From contig NC_091372.1 of the NCBI RefSeq assembly GCF_038502225.1, forward strand, positions 11,204,642 to 11,268,641: DNA of 64,000 nucleotides, in the 5' to 3' direction. Below the pieces are notes generated by a model. The model was given only the letters and a program-made list of their open reading frames with translations, did not search any database and was not told where the DNA came from. A program made the position numbers and the translations under genes. Shown in pieces: positions 10,351 to 24,161 of the stretch; the stretch's first letter is position 1; every line of letters starts with the position of its first letter. This DNA is from Cherax quadricarinatus. Lineage: Eukaryota > Arthropoda > Malacostraca > Decapoda > Parastacidae.

Positions 10351-11036
10351 ATAAAAATATGCAATAAATGTTAAAAATAAATGAGTTCAAAGAGCAGTTT
10401 ACCGTGTGGATTTTGCCTGTTATTTCAGCAGTCCATTATATCAAAGTGCTTTACACTAAAAGTTTACTGCATTTGAGTTGTATCTTTTCATGACCTCACT
10501 TTGGAAAAATAGGCACAAATGCAGTATCATGTGATTATTGACTACATTTCTCCCATGCAGTGGGAAAAATGTTATCAGTAAAGGATTGCATTATACATAC
10601 TGCATTTGTATCTATTTTTCCAGGGTGTTGGTATTTTATACTATTTATCTCCATGGCGTGGCCCATAGCTGGACTCTGGGAGTAGGTTAGGTAAGGTTTG
10701 TCAGGAAACAGGACAAGTATTTCCTGACACGGGTCTCGGACATATGATGACCCGCCGTAGGAGCTTTTGGTCATCTGACCGAGGCCTTCTGCTGGCTTAC
10801 CGGTCTGCTCCTTTAAAAATTATGGTCATAGTTATAACCATTTTTTTTTCATTAGTTCCCTGGGAGTGACCTCACTGTCGCCACACTTGTGACCTTTCAT
10901 TAGTCCTGCCTCAGGATGCCCATGACCTTTCACGAGCCCTGCTTCAGGGTGTTTATTAGACATATAAAGCCGTGTATCTGTGTGCTTTTGTGTATAGCAC
11001 ATGATAAAGTCATGGAAAAAAAATGTAATGGTTTTA
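10351..11036. other. Unassigned intron sequence
   Basis: The GCGTGGCCCATAGCTGGACT part (10650-10800) resembles a decayed LINE tail. The rest (CATTAGTCCTGCCTCAGGAT) I do not recognise. No coding signal. Confidence 0.35.
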
Positions 11037-11222
11037 CTACAAACGAGGGAGGTACAGTGACTGCATTCTGTAGTAAGAGGTGGTGATACTTCAGTTCAGA
11101 GGGTCTTCCTTGTCAAGACGGTGATTGAATGGATGATGGTAACGGTGTTTCTTCTTTTGGGGGGATGGGAGAGGTAGGATCACTACCTCAATGGGAAACA
11201 GCTGGTGTGTTAAAAAATAGAA
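11037..11222 (+). mobile_element. Old RTE LINE 3' tail
   Basis: TTGTCAAGACGGTGATTGAATGG, CACTACCTCAATGGGAAACAG and GTGTGTTAAAAAAT follow the order of the RTE tail but with many substitutions. Confidence 0.5.
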
Positions 11223-11669
11223 AAGATACTTAGTACAAGTGACCCTTGTACTTATGACCTACTAAATTGGTTTAAGGAGAGCCGCACTTGATTGAAACAT
11301 TGCAAGTCAAAAGCTAATTTCCCATTGTTGCAAATTAGGATTCCATTCTTGGGAACCAGATTCAAACCCTTAAAACAGGTTTTTGAGGAATCAGCAGGGG
11401 AAAAGGGTCGTAAATGTAGGGATGCAAGTTGGGGGTCACCGGTAATACCTTGCTCAGTCAAATATGGTAGATATAATACTGGAGACAAGTAATTTTGAGG
11501 TGATCAGTCCCACAGTCTTAATAGAAGGTAGTCAGTTCCTGTTTTAGCAATAAACATGCCCAAGTGTTGTACGTGTTTCATTCATCAATCTGTTGGTATT
11601 GTGTACTATTAATATGAAAATGGATTTTACTGCTGCATACAGCCCTTAATCTTTTTATAGTTGAGTATA
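11223..11669. other. Unassigned, possible old MITE
   Basis: Non-coding sequence with no matching terminal repeats that I can see. Confidence 0.3.
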
Positions 11670-11965
11670 TGAAGTAAGCATGTGTGAGCTTATTTGATAG
11701 GAGTCAATGGAGACAAATGGTTTTTAATACTTGACTTGCTATTATTGAAGTGTGAGCAAAGGAACATTTATGAAGGGATTCAGGGAAACCGGCAGGCCGG
11801 ACTTGAGTCCTGGGGATGGAGGGGTGTTAATGTTGCAGTTTTATAACTGTAGTGTAAGTGCGCCTCTGTCAAAACATTGATGGAGTGAATGATGATGAAA
11901 GTTTTTCTTTTTTGGGCCACCCTGCCATGGTGGGAATCGGCCGATGTGTTGATAAAAAAAAATAT
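11670..11965 (+). mobile_element. RTE LINE 3' end, + orientation
   Basis: Contains the terminal RT codons in degenerate form (GGAGTCAATGGAGACAAATGG), then AAGGGATTCAGGGAAACCGG, GTTAATGTTGCAGTTTTATA and GGCCACCCTGCCATGGTGGG, ending in an A-rich tail. Confidence 0.75.
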
Positions 11966-12142
11966 GAAGTAATCTCTTCAAAGTATAGAGGACAAATAAA
12001 AGGAATTTATTACATTTTTTGTGTTTAATCTGTTTACTATGCTTTATTTAACGTATTTTTCACATATAGCTTAATGTGCTGTATTTTTTACATATGAATT
12101 TTGTTCAGCATGTTTTTAATATACATTAATTTATTTTATCAG

Positions 12143-12218
12143 ATGAACTGCAGTCTGAATTCCGTACAAAGTATGCAGCCCATCAAAATTTCATTGCTCC
12201 TAATATTTCAAATGCAGA
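12143..12218 (+). CDS. HEPN/NACHT-type STAND protein, exon B
   Basis: A 76-nt internal exon between a pyrimidine-rich acceptor (TTTATTTTATCAG) and a strong donor (GTAAGT at 12219). It reads xELQSEFRTKYAAHQNFIAPNISNAx, entering in phase 1 and leaving in phase 2, which fits exon A on the left and exon C on the right (GA + A gives Glu). It forms a short linker between the HEPN-like domain and the P-loop. The other two frames do not fit the neighbouring phases. Confidence 0.65.
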
Positions 12219-12354
12219 GTAAGTGATATATACTATTTCACGTTGGTTTTTATAATATTTTACACTGTTTAATTATTACAGCTTTGTCGATTTTCAGTTT
12301 AACATGAACAGAAAATGCACATTTTTGGGCGCATGCTTGTGCAAGCCTGCACAA

Positions 12355-13762
<1,408 letters not shown>

Positions 13763-13775
13763 CCTTGTGTATTCT

Positions 13776-14225
<450 letters not shown>

Positions 14226-14284
14226 TTATTTATGACATTTGTGCTTTTGTTTTAAATGTTCATGAGACAGGAAAAAAAGATCAG

Positions 14285-14909
14285 CAATCCTACAAGATAG
14301 GATGATAGTGCTGTCACACACTCATATGACAGGACGATAGTACTGTCACTCTTGTATGACAGAATATTCCTGTGTCACACTCATACGACAGGATGATAGT
14401 ACTGACACTCATATGACAGGATGATAGTACTGTCACACTCATATGACAAGGTAATAGTAGTCACACTCATATGACAGGATGATAGTACTGTCACACTTAT
14501 ATGACAAGATAATAGTAGTCACACTCATATGACAGGATGATAGTACTGTCACACTTGTATAGCAGGATGATAGTACTGTCACACTTGTATGGCAGGATGA
14601 TAGTACTGTCACACTCATGTGAAAGGATGATAGTATTGTCATTCATATGACAGGATGATAGTGCTGTCACTCATATGACAGGATGATAGTATTGTCACTC
14701 ATATGACAGGATGATACTACTGACACTCATATGACAGGATGATAGTACTGTCACACTCATGTGGTAGGATGATAGTACTGTCACACTCGTGTGGCAGGAT
14801 GATAGTACTGTCACACTCATGTGAAAGGATGATAGTATTGTCATTCATATGACAGGATGATAGTACTGTCACTTATATGACAGGGTGATAGTATTGTCAC
14901 ACTCATATG
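14285..14909. repeat. Minisatellite, about 24-31-bp unit, left block
   Basis: More than 20 units of the form GACAGGATGATAGTACTGTCACACTCATAT with length variants (CACTCATAT or TCACACTCATAT). Each unit holds a small inverted pair (GTACTGTCAC, TATGACAGGATG). The block is cut by the LTR at 14914 and resumes at 16202. Confidence 0.9.
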
Positions 14910-16201
14910 ATAGTGTTGCGACCCCTGAATAGGTCATAATGTATATAATGTATATTACCTTTTCATATAATTTTATATTGCTTATATTTGCGATAATAGC
15001 TAAATCGTAAATATATTGCTTTATATTATTATTTGACTTAGTTACTTTTATTAGGTAGGATGTAACATATATATATATTATTCAGTGCTCATAGTTCTAG
15101 TCTTGATTGTCTAACTACTGTAATTATCGCTCGTTGCTAGTTTCCCTGCCGGCTTCTCGGTGTTGCTGGGCAGCAACAGTCCACGGAGCAATCACGTGAT
15201 CGAGGGGGGGTGTTCACACCTCACCTGGAGTAGTCAGTCTGGGCTAGACTCTCTTGGTGGTTGGACGTATTCCTGACAAGACGCGCCTAACTCTCCCTTA
15301 TTGGCCCTTGTTGGAAGATCGTCTCTGTCGCTTTCTTCTTGTTGGTTCTGTAGAACTCTGTTCACAGAACATTGTCTAGACTTAGTGATTTTCGACATTG
15401 TACTGAGGTTGTGTGTCACATAAACACTCTGAGCAATTCAGGTCCTGAGCTGTAGCTTCTGACCTAACTTGTACTGGTATCTGTGTACTGTCACAGTCGG
15501 GGATTTTCTTATGCTGAACTTAGATTCAGCAGTATGGGAGTTTTGTGACTTTTGTGGAGGATCTGCAGATGGTCCCTACTTAGTGTCGTTATATTATCTC
15601 CTTGTTCCTGATTCTGTGTCGCTGTTGCTTGTTATATTGCTATTGGGCTTAGCAGTTGTTTTATTGTTCAGGCAAGCTATTCTGATTGCCAGGTGGTCAA
15701 AAGTGTGACAGTACTATCATCATGTGAGGACTTAGTCACTAGTTAAGTCTAGTTGAGTTTTGAGACATAGCGAACTACTTAGAGCACTTGCACACATACA
15801 CACAAACTTATTTGTATATATATGTATTATTAAATGTTAATGTACCAGACGGTACTTAAGACATAAATTTGATATGTGCCTTCAGCACAGTACTACTGTA
15901 CACGAGAGAAGTGATTATTATTATTTTGATTTTGATTAATTTAATTTAATTTGATAATATGCTCCTAGACAATTTTGTTATTAATCAACTTATTAAATTT
16001 TAATTTCTCTAGTTAGTAGCCTACCAGTTGTAATCCTGAAGCACTAATAATTCTTATTGAATTCTAATGGATAATTGGACCAGGACACTGACTACTTGTT
16101 ACGAAAACCCAGTAACAGGCTGGATGCTAGAAGGGCAGTCCTTTCTAGTATTCACTGGAGATCTCTATGCTTATTAGAAATCACATTTTTTGTAACAATA
16201 G
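14910..16201. mobile_element. Solo LTR of a Gypsy-like retrotransposon with 4-bp duplication
   Basis: The 1,284-bp insert at 14914-16197 begins TGTTGCGACCCC and ends TTTTTTGTAACA, the TG..CA ends of an LTR. It is flanked by direct repeats ATAG (14910-14913, 16198-16201). It sits in an otherwise continuous minisatellite, so its limits are unambiguous. No gag-pol lies inside, so it is the product of LTR-LTR recombination. A 79-codon frame inside (15469-15708) has no recognisable identity. The Gypsy assignment is a guess from the ends and the 4-bp duplication. Confidence 0.75.
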
Positions 16202-16300
16202 GATGATATTACTGTCACACTCGTATGACAGGATGATAGTACTGTCACACTCGTATGGCAGGATGATAGTACTGTCACACTTGTATGACAGTACTATCTG
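16202..16300. repeat. Minisatellite, right block
   Basis: Three to four further units (GGATGATAGTACTGTCACAC) continue the array interrupted by the solo LTR. Confidence 0.9.
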
Positions 16301-16412
16301 TACCTAACTGCATGATTGCTCTCTTATCATTTTACTGCATATTACTTTAAACAAAGATTACTGCTATTCTTGGAACTTAACCTTTTTCTTTTACTTCTTA
16401 CATTCTCCACAG

Positions 16413-19400
16413 AAATCTGTCTGAAAATCTTGAGAACTTCATTGACCAGGAAAGCAGAAGAGGTGAAGATAAGTTACCTATATTGTTGTGTGGTCACAGA
16501 GGCACAGGGAAGGCTCAAATACTCCAGAGTTTGGCTTTCTCATTTAGCCGGCTGCACAGTGACCTTGCATCGAAGTTCTTGCTGGTGCTACATTTAGACG
16601 ACTGGGACAGAAGATACTGGTCTTGGGAAGTAACTGGGGAGGAGTTCTGGGATCAGATATTCAAATGCGTTAAAAGTTTAGCTCCAGGTACGGTAAGTAA
16701 ATATGGATTGGATTCCATAAAGGAAGTAATTAAAATGTATAAAGATAGGATTCTCTTTCTAATAAATTTGGATGTCAGTGCTGTGGGCCATATACGCAAA
16801 GAGGTGCAGCAAGGTACGTGGTTGATTACTTATCATGGCTCGCATCCTCCATCTGTAGATTGGCAGATACTCAAAGTGAAACCATATGAAGAGGCTCAAG
16901 TCAAGACTTTATTAATGCATTTAAATTATGGGCATCATGAGGATATCCTTCGCTTATATGAAACTTGTGAATACAAAGGCATCCTCACATCGTTAGACAT
17001 GATTAAGATCTTCAGTAAATTGACAAGCAAAGTTACCACCGGCACAGATTTTGACATTGCAAAGTTGTTTGTGTCTAAAGAGCTCAGTTTTCTGAATGAT
17101 GAAGACCGTGAAGAACAGGTGCTAAAATTAGGAGAAATTGCATTTCATGCTATGCGCAAAGCTAGATCAGTTCTGGACGATAACGCACTCTGTAACGTCC
17201 AGCGTGAAGTTAAAGACAAGTTTCTCGTACATCTGGTAGGTAGCGGCTTAACCTTCATTCATTGTATAGTACAGGACTTTATGGCAGCAAAATATGTCAT
17301 TTGTAACCCAGACAAGGCTTGCATGAAATGGCTGCAAAATACTGAGTCTTTCAAAAGAGTGTTTAAGTTTGCTTGTTCCTTGTGGTGCAAAGATCCAAAT
17401 GAGTTGGAAAAGAATTTGGAATATATCAAACAGTATCTAATTCATCTTTTTAAAATAAAGGATCTAATAAAGTATAGGAAAAGCAACAGAAATAATGTGG
17501 GAAAGGTGGAAACAGTGGAAACTAATAAGAAGAAAAAACAGAAGTCTAAGAACAAGATTCCTGTTTTTGTAAACCCAGTGAAAGATCCGTTCACAAAATG
17601 GAATTTTATCTTGCATCTTGATGATGTTTGCAGGGACCTCAAAATTTTAGACCTGCTAGCTGACCTCCTCTCGCATATTCCTTGTTGGTCATTCAATGCT
17701 GAGAAATACTTTAATAATGGACAGTTAATCAGAATAGAGAAAATATTAAGTAAAGTGAAATTACATAAAGAATCACCAGTCATGATTAGGCTAGAAAGTG
17801 GTACAGGTGCTGACATGGAGATGCTCATTGAACTGTGGAATAAGATCAAAAATATTTCTAGCATTCATGACCGTTGCAGAATTAAAATTATAGTCACTTG
17901 CAATAGCAGTGTTCCTTTTGAACATGACAAGTGTGTTTCAGATTTTTTTAAAGTGATTGAAAGAGCCCACTGTCCAGTGTACATTTCACATTACACAGGG
18001 CCTTTCGTAGGTATTCCAAATATACTGAAATGTAAGTGCCTGAGAAAACTAGAGAAAATGGATGTCAGTGTTTATGATGTAGCATCTTTACAGGAAATAT
18101 TGTCATGTAAAGAAATAATTTCTTTGAAAGATGTCTCAGTAAGAGTTGATCTAAAGGTTTCTGAACAAGAATGTTTTGATAACCGCTGTATAGAAATACC
18201 AAAAAATATCAACCTTAAACTCAGTATAAAATATTTTAATAACATTCAGAAACTATTAAATACCTTTAAGTTTCCAGAACATCTTTCATCACTGAGCCTT
18301 CATGATCTGTTTATTAATGAGAACTTTAAATTAGATCTTTCAGCTTTCCAGAAAGTTGAAAGTCTCTATATAAGGTGTAAGCCAAATATCGAAAATGAAA
18401 ATAAATGCAAAAGTAGGGGCTCTGATATCAATGAGGCCATGGAAATTGATTTACCTAAGCAAGTACCTGACCATATGAGAATGCTGCCAAGGTGTACCTG
18501 GATGTTTCAACTCAAAATGAATCTCTCTCTCCCTCCAAATCTAGAAAGACTCATGCTAAGGAATGTGGAATTCTACAACAATTCAAATAATCATCTGTTG
18601 CTCGAGTTCTGTAAAAGCAATACAATTAAGAGGCTGGTAATCTTAGATTCTTTGCTTTCTTTGAAAGGTGTCAGAAAGGTAGTGAGTACTCATACTGACA
18701 GTGTTAATGACTTAGAGAAGATGACCAAAAAGTTGAGAGTGGACAGATCTCATAGTTCTGAAATGAAAGAATTTATTGATAAAAATCCCAGGCTCTCAGA
18801 ATCAAACCGTAAAGAAAGGCGTCGGAAAAAGCCTCCAGGGAAGGAAATAATAATAACATCAGAGTTAGCCTTGTGCACAAAATGCGAAAAATTTCCTTGT
18901 GGGTGCCCACCACAGGCTGGAGAGGACAATAACGACACCTTTGAGGATCTGGTTAACTTAATTGAAGATATTTATCACTATGATATCCTGAGCTTCACAT
19001 ACACGAGCAATATCATATCAGTGAGGAAGGACTTGTGTCATGATCTCAAAGTCCACTTTGCTGTAACTATGCTGGATGATGCTGTTGCCTCAGCATTAGG
19101 TTCCACTAGTGATGGATTATGTCAGCTCTTTTTTAAATTAACTTTAGCACAATGTATCAGTTTTTATCACACTAATCTCTCAGACAATGGTGTTCTGAAT
19201 GTCATTCATCATCTGAAGCATAACAAAGGAAGCTATTGTACAGATGGAGCACCTGAACCTTTCTCCTTAACAATAGAATCCTTTTGGCATCCTTCATCAC
19301 ATGAGACATTGTTTAGTGAACTCATTAAATTCATCAAAATTGAGAAGTGTTTAGCAGTGTTCAACTTTTGGTGTATGTGTCCAGTTAAATGCTATAAACT

Positions 19401-19458
19401 GAAGAAATTCCAAAGTGGTAACATACAGATGAATGATAAACCTATAAAGAATATGTAA
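16413..19458 (+). CDS. NACHT-like NTPase and LRR exon of the STAND protein (terminal exon C)
   Basis: Follows the acceptor TTACATTCTCCACAG (AG 16411-16412) and, with exon B, reads NLSENLENFIDQESRRGEDK into the P-loop. The 1,014 codons show: Walker A LLCGHRGTGKAQ (residues 22-33 of the exon; Lys kept, the usual Ser/Thr is Ala); a Walker B-like RILFLINLDVS (about 114), where the usual D-G-x-D-E is replaced; a sensor-like GTWLITYH (about 133); and LTFIHCIVQDFMAAKY, the F-x-H-x-x-x-Q-[ED]-[FY]-x-A-A signature at the end of NACHT modules. A Lys-rich linker (NKKKKQKSKNK) and leucine-rich segments (EHLSSLSLHDLF, PPNLERLMLRNVEF) follow, then a CTKCEKFPCGC cluster (C-x2-C-x4-C-x-C, about residue 820) and a Cys-rich end at TAA. 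Probable cytosolic sensor or effector scaffold of the NLR type; function inferred only. Confidence 0.8.
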
Positions 19459-20368
19459 TAATAGCCTGATACAATGGTTTCCAAATTACCAATGCCTGTG
19501 TTACTGTTATTGGCCATTACAGATGAGGTATTTAGGAACCAAATATCGTACTTTTACAAATGCCACTTTACAGTTATGAACATGTGTGAAGCATTATTAT
19601 AATTTACTATTAGTTTACTTTGTAGACAAAGTAGCAGAAATGCAACACATTGAAAAATAAAAAGGCACAATACCGTGGCTTTAATAATACACAAATAACC
19701 CGCCCATAGAATGAAACTTATGACGTCCTGGTTCAGCTTGAACTGTCACCTAGTCCTGTGTGCGGGTTGTGTATTGCAAAGGTTCATAAAATTCAAGATC
19801 CTCTGTGTACAAAATGAGACCACTGTTTTTCTAGGATATAAAAACAGTGCCAACAGCAATGAAGAAAAGAAAAAGGGGGCAGAACAAGCATTGCATGTGA
19901 CAGTACATTTTATTTATTTTTTGAACACTGGCTGTTTCTCACCAAGATAAGGTCCCCCCCCTCCCATCCCACCAAAAAAAAAATCACCATCATTCATTCA
20001 GTTGCTGTCTTGCCAGAAGTACACAGACATCGCAATTGACTCTCCAGATCGCAGCATCCTCACTTGTCCCTCAGAATGCAGGCGCTGTACTTCCCACTTC
20101 CGCAACTCAAGTTTATCAAACTGGTTTCACTGAAGTAGTCATTATCATTGACTAGATGAAGCTCCACACTGAGGAGGTGCTTGCTCTGCATTTTTTCTTC
20201 ATTGCTGTTTTTTTAGTTAGCTTAACTTGATGTTAATTTGTGGCCTAAAGTTGAAATATCATTGTATAAAATAATGAAAATTCTGCACCACAAGAATATT
20301 CGGAATGAATATCTTCATACCACTCCCTCTATGATATAAGAGGGTGTATCATGAAATTAATCCAAGTA
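19459..20368 (+). other. 3' UTR and downstream repeats of the STAND gene
   Basis: AT-rich 3' UTR follows the stop. 19660-19760 matches, inverted, part of a fold-back element (AAGGCACAATACCG, CACAAATAACCCGCCC). 19905-20135 is an old RTE tail in reverse orientation (CCAGAAGTACACAGAC, GTACTTCCCACTTCCG). No further exon is seen. Confidence 0.5.
19656..19661 (+). promoter_or_regulatory. Candidate polyadenylation signal AATAAA
   Basis: First canonical AATAAA after the stop of exon C, about 200 bp downstream. It lies at the edge of a repeat: the inverse complement of AATAAAAAGGCACAATACC occurs around 46345-46375. It could therefore be a repeat-derived signal. Confidence 0.4.
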
Positions 20369-20451
20369 CAGGTCTCCCTCCACATTCATGAAGGTTAGGG
20401 GATCAACAATCTCGTGAATGTTGAAAAATTGCGAATGTTTGGTGCACAAAT
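20369..20451. mobile_element. Left end of a Tigger-like MITE split by RTE insertions
   Basis: Begins CAGGTCTCCCTCCACATTC after a TA (20367-20368). The inverse end is at 27515-27535. About 6.4 kb of RTE copies now separate the two parts. Confidence 0.65.
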
Positions 20452-20906
20452 ATTTTATTTTTTTGATTAACACATCGGCAGATTCCCACCAAGGCAGGGT
20501 GGCCCGAAAAAGAAAAACTTTCATCATCATTCACTCCATCACTGTCTTGCCAGAGGGGTGCTTTACACTACAGTTACAAAACTGTAACATTAACACCCCT
20601 CCTTCAGAGTGGAGACACTGTACTTCCCATCTCCAGGACTCAAGTCTGGCCTGCCAGTTTCCCTGAATCCCTTCATAAATGTTACTTTGCTCACACTCCA
20701 ACAGCATGTCAAGTATTAGAAACCATTTGTCTCCATTCACTCTTATCAAATACACTCATGCACGCTTGCTGGAAGTCCAAGCCCCTCGCACACAAAACCT
20801 CCTTTACCCCCTCCCTCCAACCCTTCCAAGGCTGACCCCTATCCCGCATTCTCTCTACATGTCTGAACCACCTCAACAACCCCTTCTCAGCCCTCTGGAT
20901 AATAGT

Positions 20907-21494
20907 TTAGGTAATCCCACACCTTCTCCTAATTTCCGAACTACGAATTCTCTGCATTATATTCACACCACACATTGCCCTCAGACATGACATCTCCACT
21001 GCCTCCAGCCTTCTCCTCATTGCAATATTCATCACCCATGCTTCACACCCATACAAGAGTGTTGGTACAACTATACTCTCAAACATTCCCCTTTTTGCTT
21101 CCACGGACAAAGTTCTTTGTCTCCACAGACTCCTAAGTGCACCACTCACCCTTTTCCCCTCATCAATTCTGTGATTCACCTCATCCTTCTTAGACCCATC
21201 TGCTGACATGTCCACTCCTAAATATCTGAATACATTCATGTCCTCCATACTCTCTCCCTCCAATCTGATATCCAGTCTTTTGTCACCTAATCTTTTTGTT
21301 ATCCTCATAACCTTACTCTTTCCTATATTCACTTTTAATTTTCTTCTTTTACATACCCTACCAAATTCATCCACCAACCTCTGTAACTTCTCTTCAGAAT
21401 CTCCCAAAAGCACCGTGTCATCAGCAAAGAGCAAATTTGACAACTTCCACTTTGTGTTTGATTCTTTATCTTTTAACTCCACACCTCTTGCCAT
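20907..21494 (-). pseudogene. RTE reverse transcriptase, core and C-terminal fragment
   Basis: 195 codons from KWKLSNLLFADDTVLLGDSE (motif C) through YLGVDMSADGSKKDE to LYGCEAWVMNIAMRRRLE. The frame is lost beyond 20907 and upstream of 21494, where degenerate motif A and B codons continue to about 21830. Confidence 0.75.
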
Positions 21495-21890
21495 TCACTT
21501 CTCTTACAACCCCGTCTATAAATATATTGAACAACTATGGTGACATCACACGTCCTTGTCTAAGGCCTGCTTTTACTGGGAAATAATCTCTCCCTCTCCT
21601 ACATACTCTAACTTGAGCCTCACTATCCTCGTAAAAACTCTTCACTGCTTTCAGTAACCTACCTCCTACACCATACACCTGCAACATCTGCCACATTGCC
21701 CCCTATCCACCCTGTCATATGCCTTTTCTAAATCCATAAATGCCACAAAAACCTCTTTACCCTTATTTAAATACTGTTCACCTATATGTTTCACTGTAAA
21801 CACTTGGTCTACACACTCCCTACCTTTCCTAAAGCCTCCTTGTTCATCTTAATTCTTTCAATAATAACTCTACCATACACTTTACCAGGT

Positions 21891-22237
21891 GGTATAAACC
21901 TTGGTAATAAATACCGACAAGTTGGTTTAGAAAGACACGTAAACAAACACTATTACACTAATTGCCGTCACCGACACTATAGAACATAACACTGGAAACT
22001 ACAAAATTTCAAAAACATTAGCATACATGACAACACAGGAGTCACATTATTTCTTCGTCTACCCGTCCTCATCCCAACATGACACTCTTCAGGTCACCAT
22101 GCATCACTCACACCCCACTTTCCACCTATATATATAATGTCTTTCTACCTCTGTATGTTAGAAGTGATCAAGGCCCCAGGACCGAAACGTTTTCTAATAA
22201 CTATGTCATAGTGTTTGCTTACATGTCTTTCTAAACC
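21891..22237. mobile_element. Fold-back element with 12-bp target-site duplication
   Basis: A 347-bp insert bounded by perfect direct repeats ACTTTACCAGGT (21879-21890, 22238-22249). Its arms GGTTTAGAAAGACACGTAAA (from 21924) and the inverse at 22207-22237 pair over about 30 bp. The right half carries GGACCGAAACGTTTTCT, the GAAACG core shared by the other fold-back elements of this window. Confidence 0.75.
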
Positions 22238-22240
22238 ACT

Positions 22241-22954
22241 TTACCAGGTATACTCAACAGACTTTTTCCCCCTATAATTTTTGCACTCTCTATTATTCCC
22301 TTTGCCTTTATACAAAGGAACTATGCATGCTCTCTGCCAATCCCTAGGTACCTTGCCCTCTTCCATACATTTATTAAATAATAGCACCAACCACTCCAAA
22401 ACTATATCCCCTCCTGCTTTTAACATTTCTATCTTTATCCCATCAATCCCAGCTGCCTTACCCCCTTTCATTCTACGCACTGCCTCACGAACTTCCTCCA
22501 CACTCACAACTGGCTCTTCCTCTCTCCTATAAGATGTTATTCCTCCTTGCCCTATACATGAAATCACAGCTTCCCTATCTTCATCAACATTTAACAATTC
22601 CTCAAAATATTCCTTCCATCTTCCCGATACCTCTAACTCTCCATTTAATAACTCTCCTCTCCTATTTTTAACTGTCAAATCCATTCGTTCCCTAGGCTTC
22701 CGCAACTTATTAATCTCACTCCAAAACTTTTTCTTATTTTCAACAAAATATGTTGATAACATCTCACCCACTCTCTCATTTGCTCTCTTTTTACATTGCT
22801 TCACCACTCTCTTAACCTCTCTTTTTCTCTCCATATACTCTTCCCTCCTTTTATCACTTCTACTTTGTAAAAACTTCTCATATGCTAACTTTTTCTCCCT
22901 TACTACTCTCTTTACATCATTCCACCAATCGCTCCTCTTCCCTCCCGCACCCAC
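22241..22954 (-). pseudogene. RTE reverse transcriptase, N-terminal fragment
   Basis: 237 codons with the linker between endonuclease and RT (SDWWNDVKRVVREKK), then KFWSEINKLRKPRERMD, GGKAAGIDGIKIEMLKAG and WQRACIVPLYKGKGN..CKNYRG. These are the first RT motifs. The frame is cut by the fold-back insertion at 22237. Confidence 0.75.
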
Positions 22955-23600
22955 TTTCCTGTAACCACAAACTTCTGCTGAACACTAACACTACATTCTT
23001 AAACCTACCCCATACATCTTCGACCCCATTGCCTATACTCTCACTAGCCCATCTATCCTCCAATAGTTGTTTATATCTTACTTTAACTGCCTCCTCTTTT
23101 AGTTTATACACCTTCACCCCTCTCTTACTTGCTGCTTCTATTTTCCTTGTACCCCATCTACCTTTTACTTTCACTGTAGCTACAACTAGAAAGTGATCTG
23201 ATATATCTGTGGCCCCTCTATAAACATGTACATCCTGAAGTCTACTCAACAGTCTTTTATCTACCAATACATAGTCCAATAAACTACTGTCATTACGCCC
23301 TGCATCATATCTTGTATATTTATTTATCCTCTTTTTCTTAAAATACATATTACTTATAACTAAACCCCTTTCTATACAAAGTTCAATCAAAGGGCTCCCA
23401 TTATCATTTACACCTGGCACCCCAAACTTACCTACCACACCCTCTCTAAATGTTTCTCCTACTTTAATTTTGGTAGGGGACCTAAATGCTACTCTCTCAC
23501 TTGGTTCAAAGGTTCCTATACATTTGCTTAACATCTCCCAAAATCTCTCTCCTCTACACTCCTCTCTTCTCCAGGTGCATACACGCTTATTATGACCCAC
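22917..23600 (-). pseudogene. RTE endonuclease fragment
   Basis: 227 codons with KFGVPGVNDNGSPLIELC, SLLDYVLVDKRLLSRLQD and GATDISDHFLVVATVKVKG (SDH catalytic motif). The GDFNA segment seen at 9.9 kb is replaced by an out-of-frame stretch (VAFRSPTKIKVGET), so the domain is inactive. Confidence 0.75.
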
Positions 23601-23884
23601 TTTTCACATCCGACCCTTATTTTAATCCACATAATCCTTGAATTTACACATTTATATTCCCTCTTCTCTTTCCATAACTGGTCCTTCAACATTATTGCTA
23701 CCCCTTCCTTAGCTCTAACTCTCTCAGCTACTCCTGACTTAATCCCATTTATTTCTCCTCACTGAAATTCCCCTACCCCCTTCAGTTTTGTTTTGCTTAG
23801 GGCCAGGACATCCAACTTCTTTTCATTCATAACATCAGCAGTCATCTCTTTCTTATCATCCCAGTTTTATAATGTTTTTCTTCT

Positions 23885-24062
23885 TCTGATTTTTAGTAAA
23901 TGTGTACAGAAGAAGGGGTAACTAGCCCATTGCTCCTGGCATTTATATGGCCTCATATGACACGCATGGCTTACGGAGGAAAGATTCTTTTCCACTTCCT
24001 TATGGACAATAGAGAAAAAAAAAAACAAGAACAAGAGCTATTAAGAAAAAGAAGAAAAACCC
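23885..24062 (-). mobile_element. LINE-tailed SINE (family S3), reverse-orientation fragment
   Basis: The inverse complement contains the AAGCCATGCGTG, GGGCTAGTTACCCC-type and TTCTGTACAC words shared with 38686-39150. It is truncated on both sides and ends in an AT repeat. Confidence 0.5.
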
Positions 24063-24064
24063 TA

Positions 24065-24065
<1 letters not shown>

Positions 24066-24158
<93 letters not shown>
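24066..24158. repeat. (TA)n microsatellite, about 46 units
   Basis: Perfect TA run between the SINE fragment and RTE copy 4. Confidence 0.97.

Positions 24159-24159
<1 letters not shown>

Positions 24160-24161
<2 letters not shown>

Larger units (their letters stand above)
20452..23880 (-). mobile_element. RTE LINE copy 3, near full length but degenerate
   Basis: On the - strand: endonuclease (22917-23600), RT N-terminal part (22241-22954), RT core and C-terminus (20907-21830), then the 3' tail (20452-20760) ending at a T-rich stretch. Interrupted at 21891-22237 by a fold-back element with a 12-bp duplication. Frameshifts separate all frames. Confidence 0.8.

Noticed and set aside
14285..14909. 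Possible CRISPR-like direct repeats
   Set aside because: Contiguous tandem units with no unique spacers in a eukaryotic intron: a minisatellite. The arrays at 49.5 and 53.5 kb were rejected for the same reason.
15469..15708. 79-codon hydrophobic ORF in the solo LTR
   Set aside because: No family resemblance, no splice or start support, and it lies within a non-coding LTR.
24066..24158. Ile/Tyr repeat proteins
   Set aside because: Translation of a (TA)n tract; the same applies at 56660-56780, where it falsely extends the CR1 ORF.
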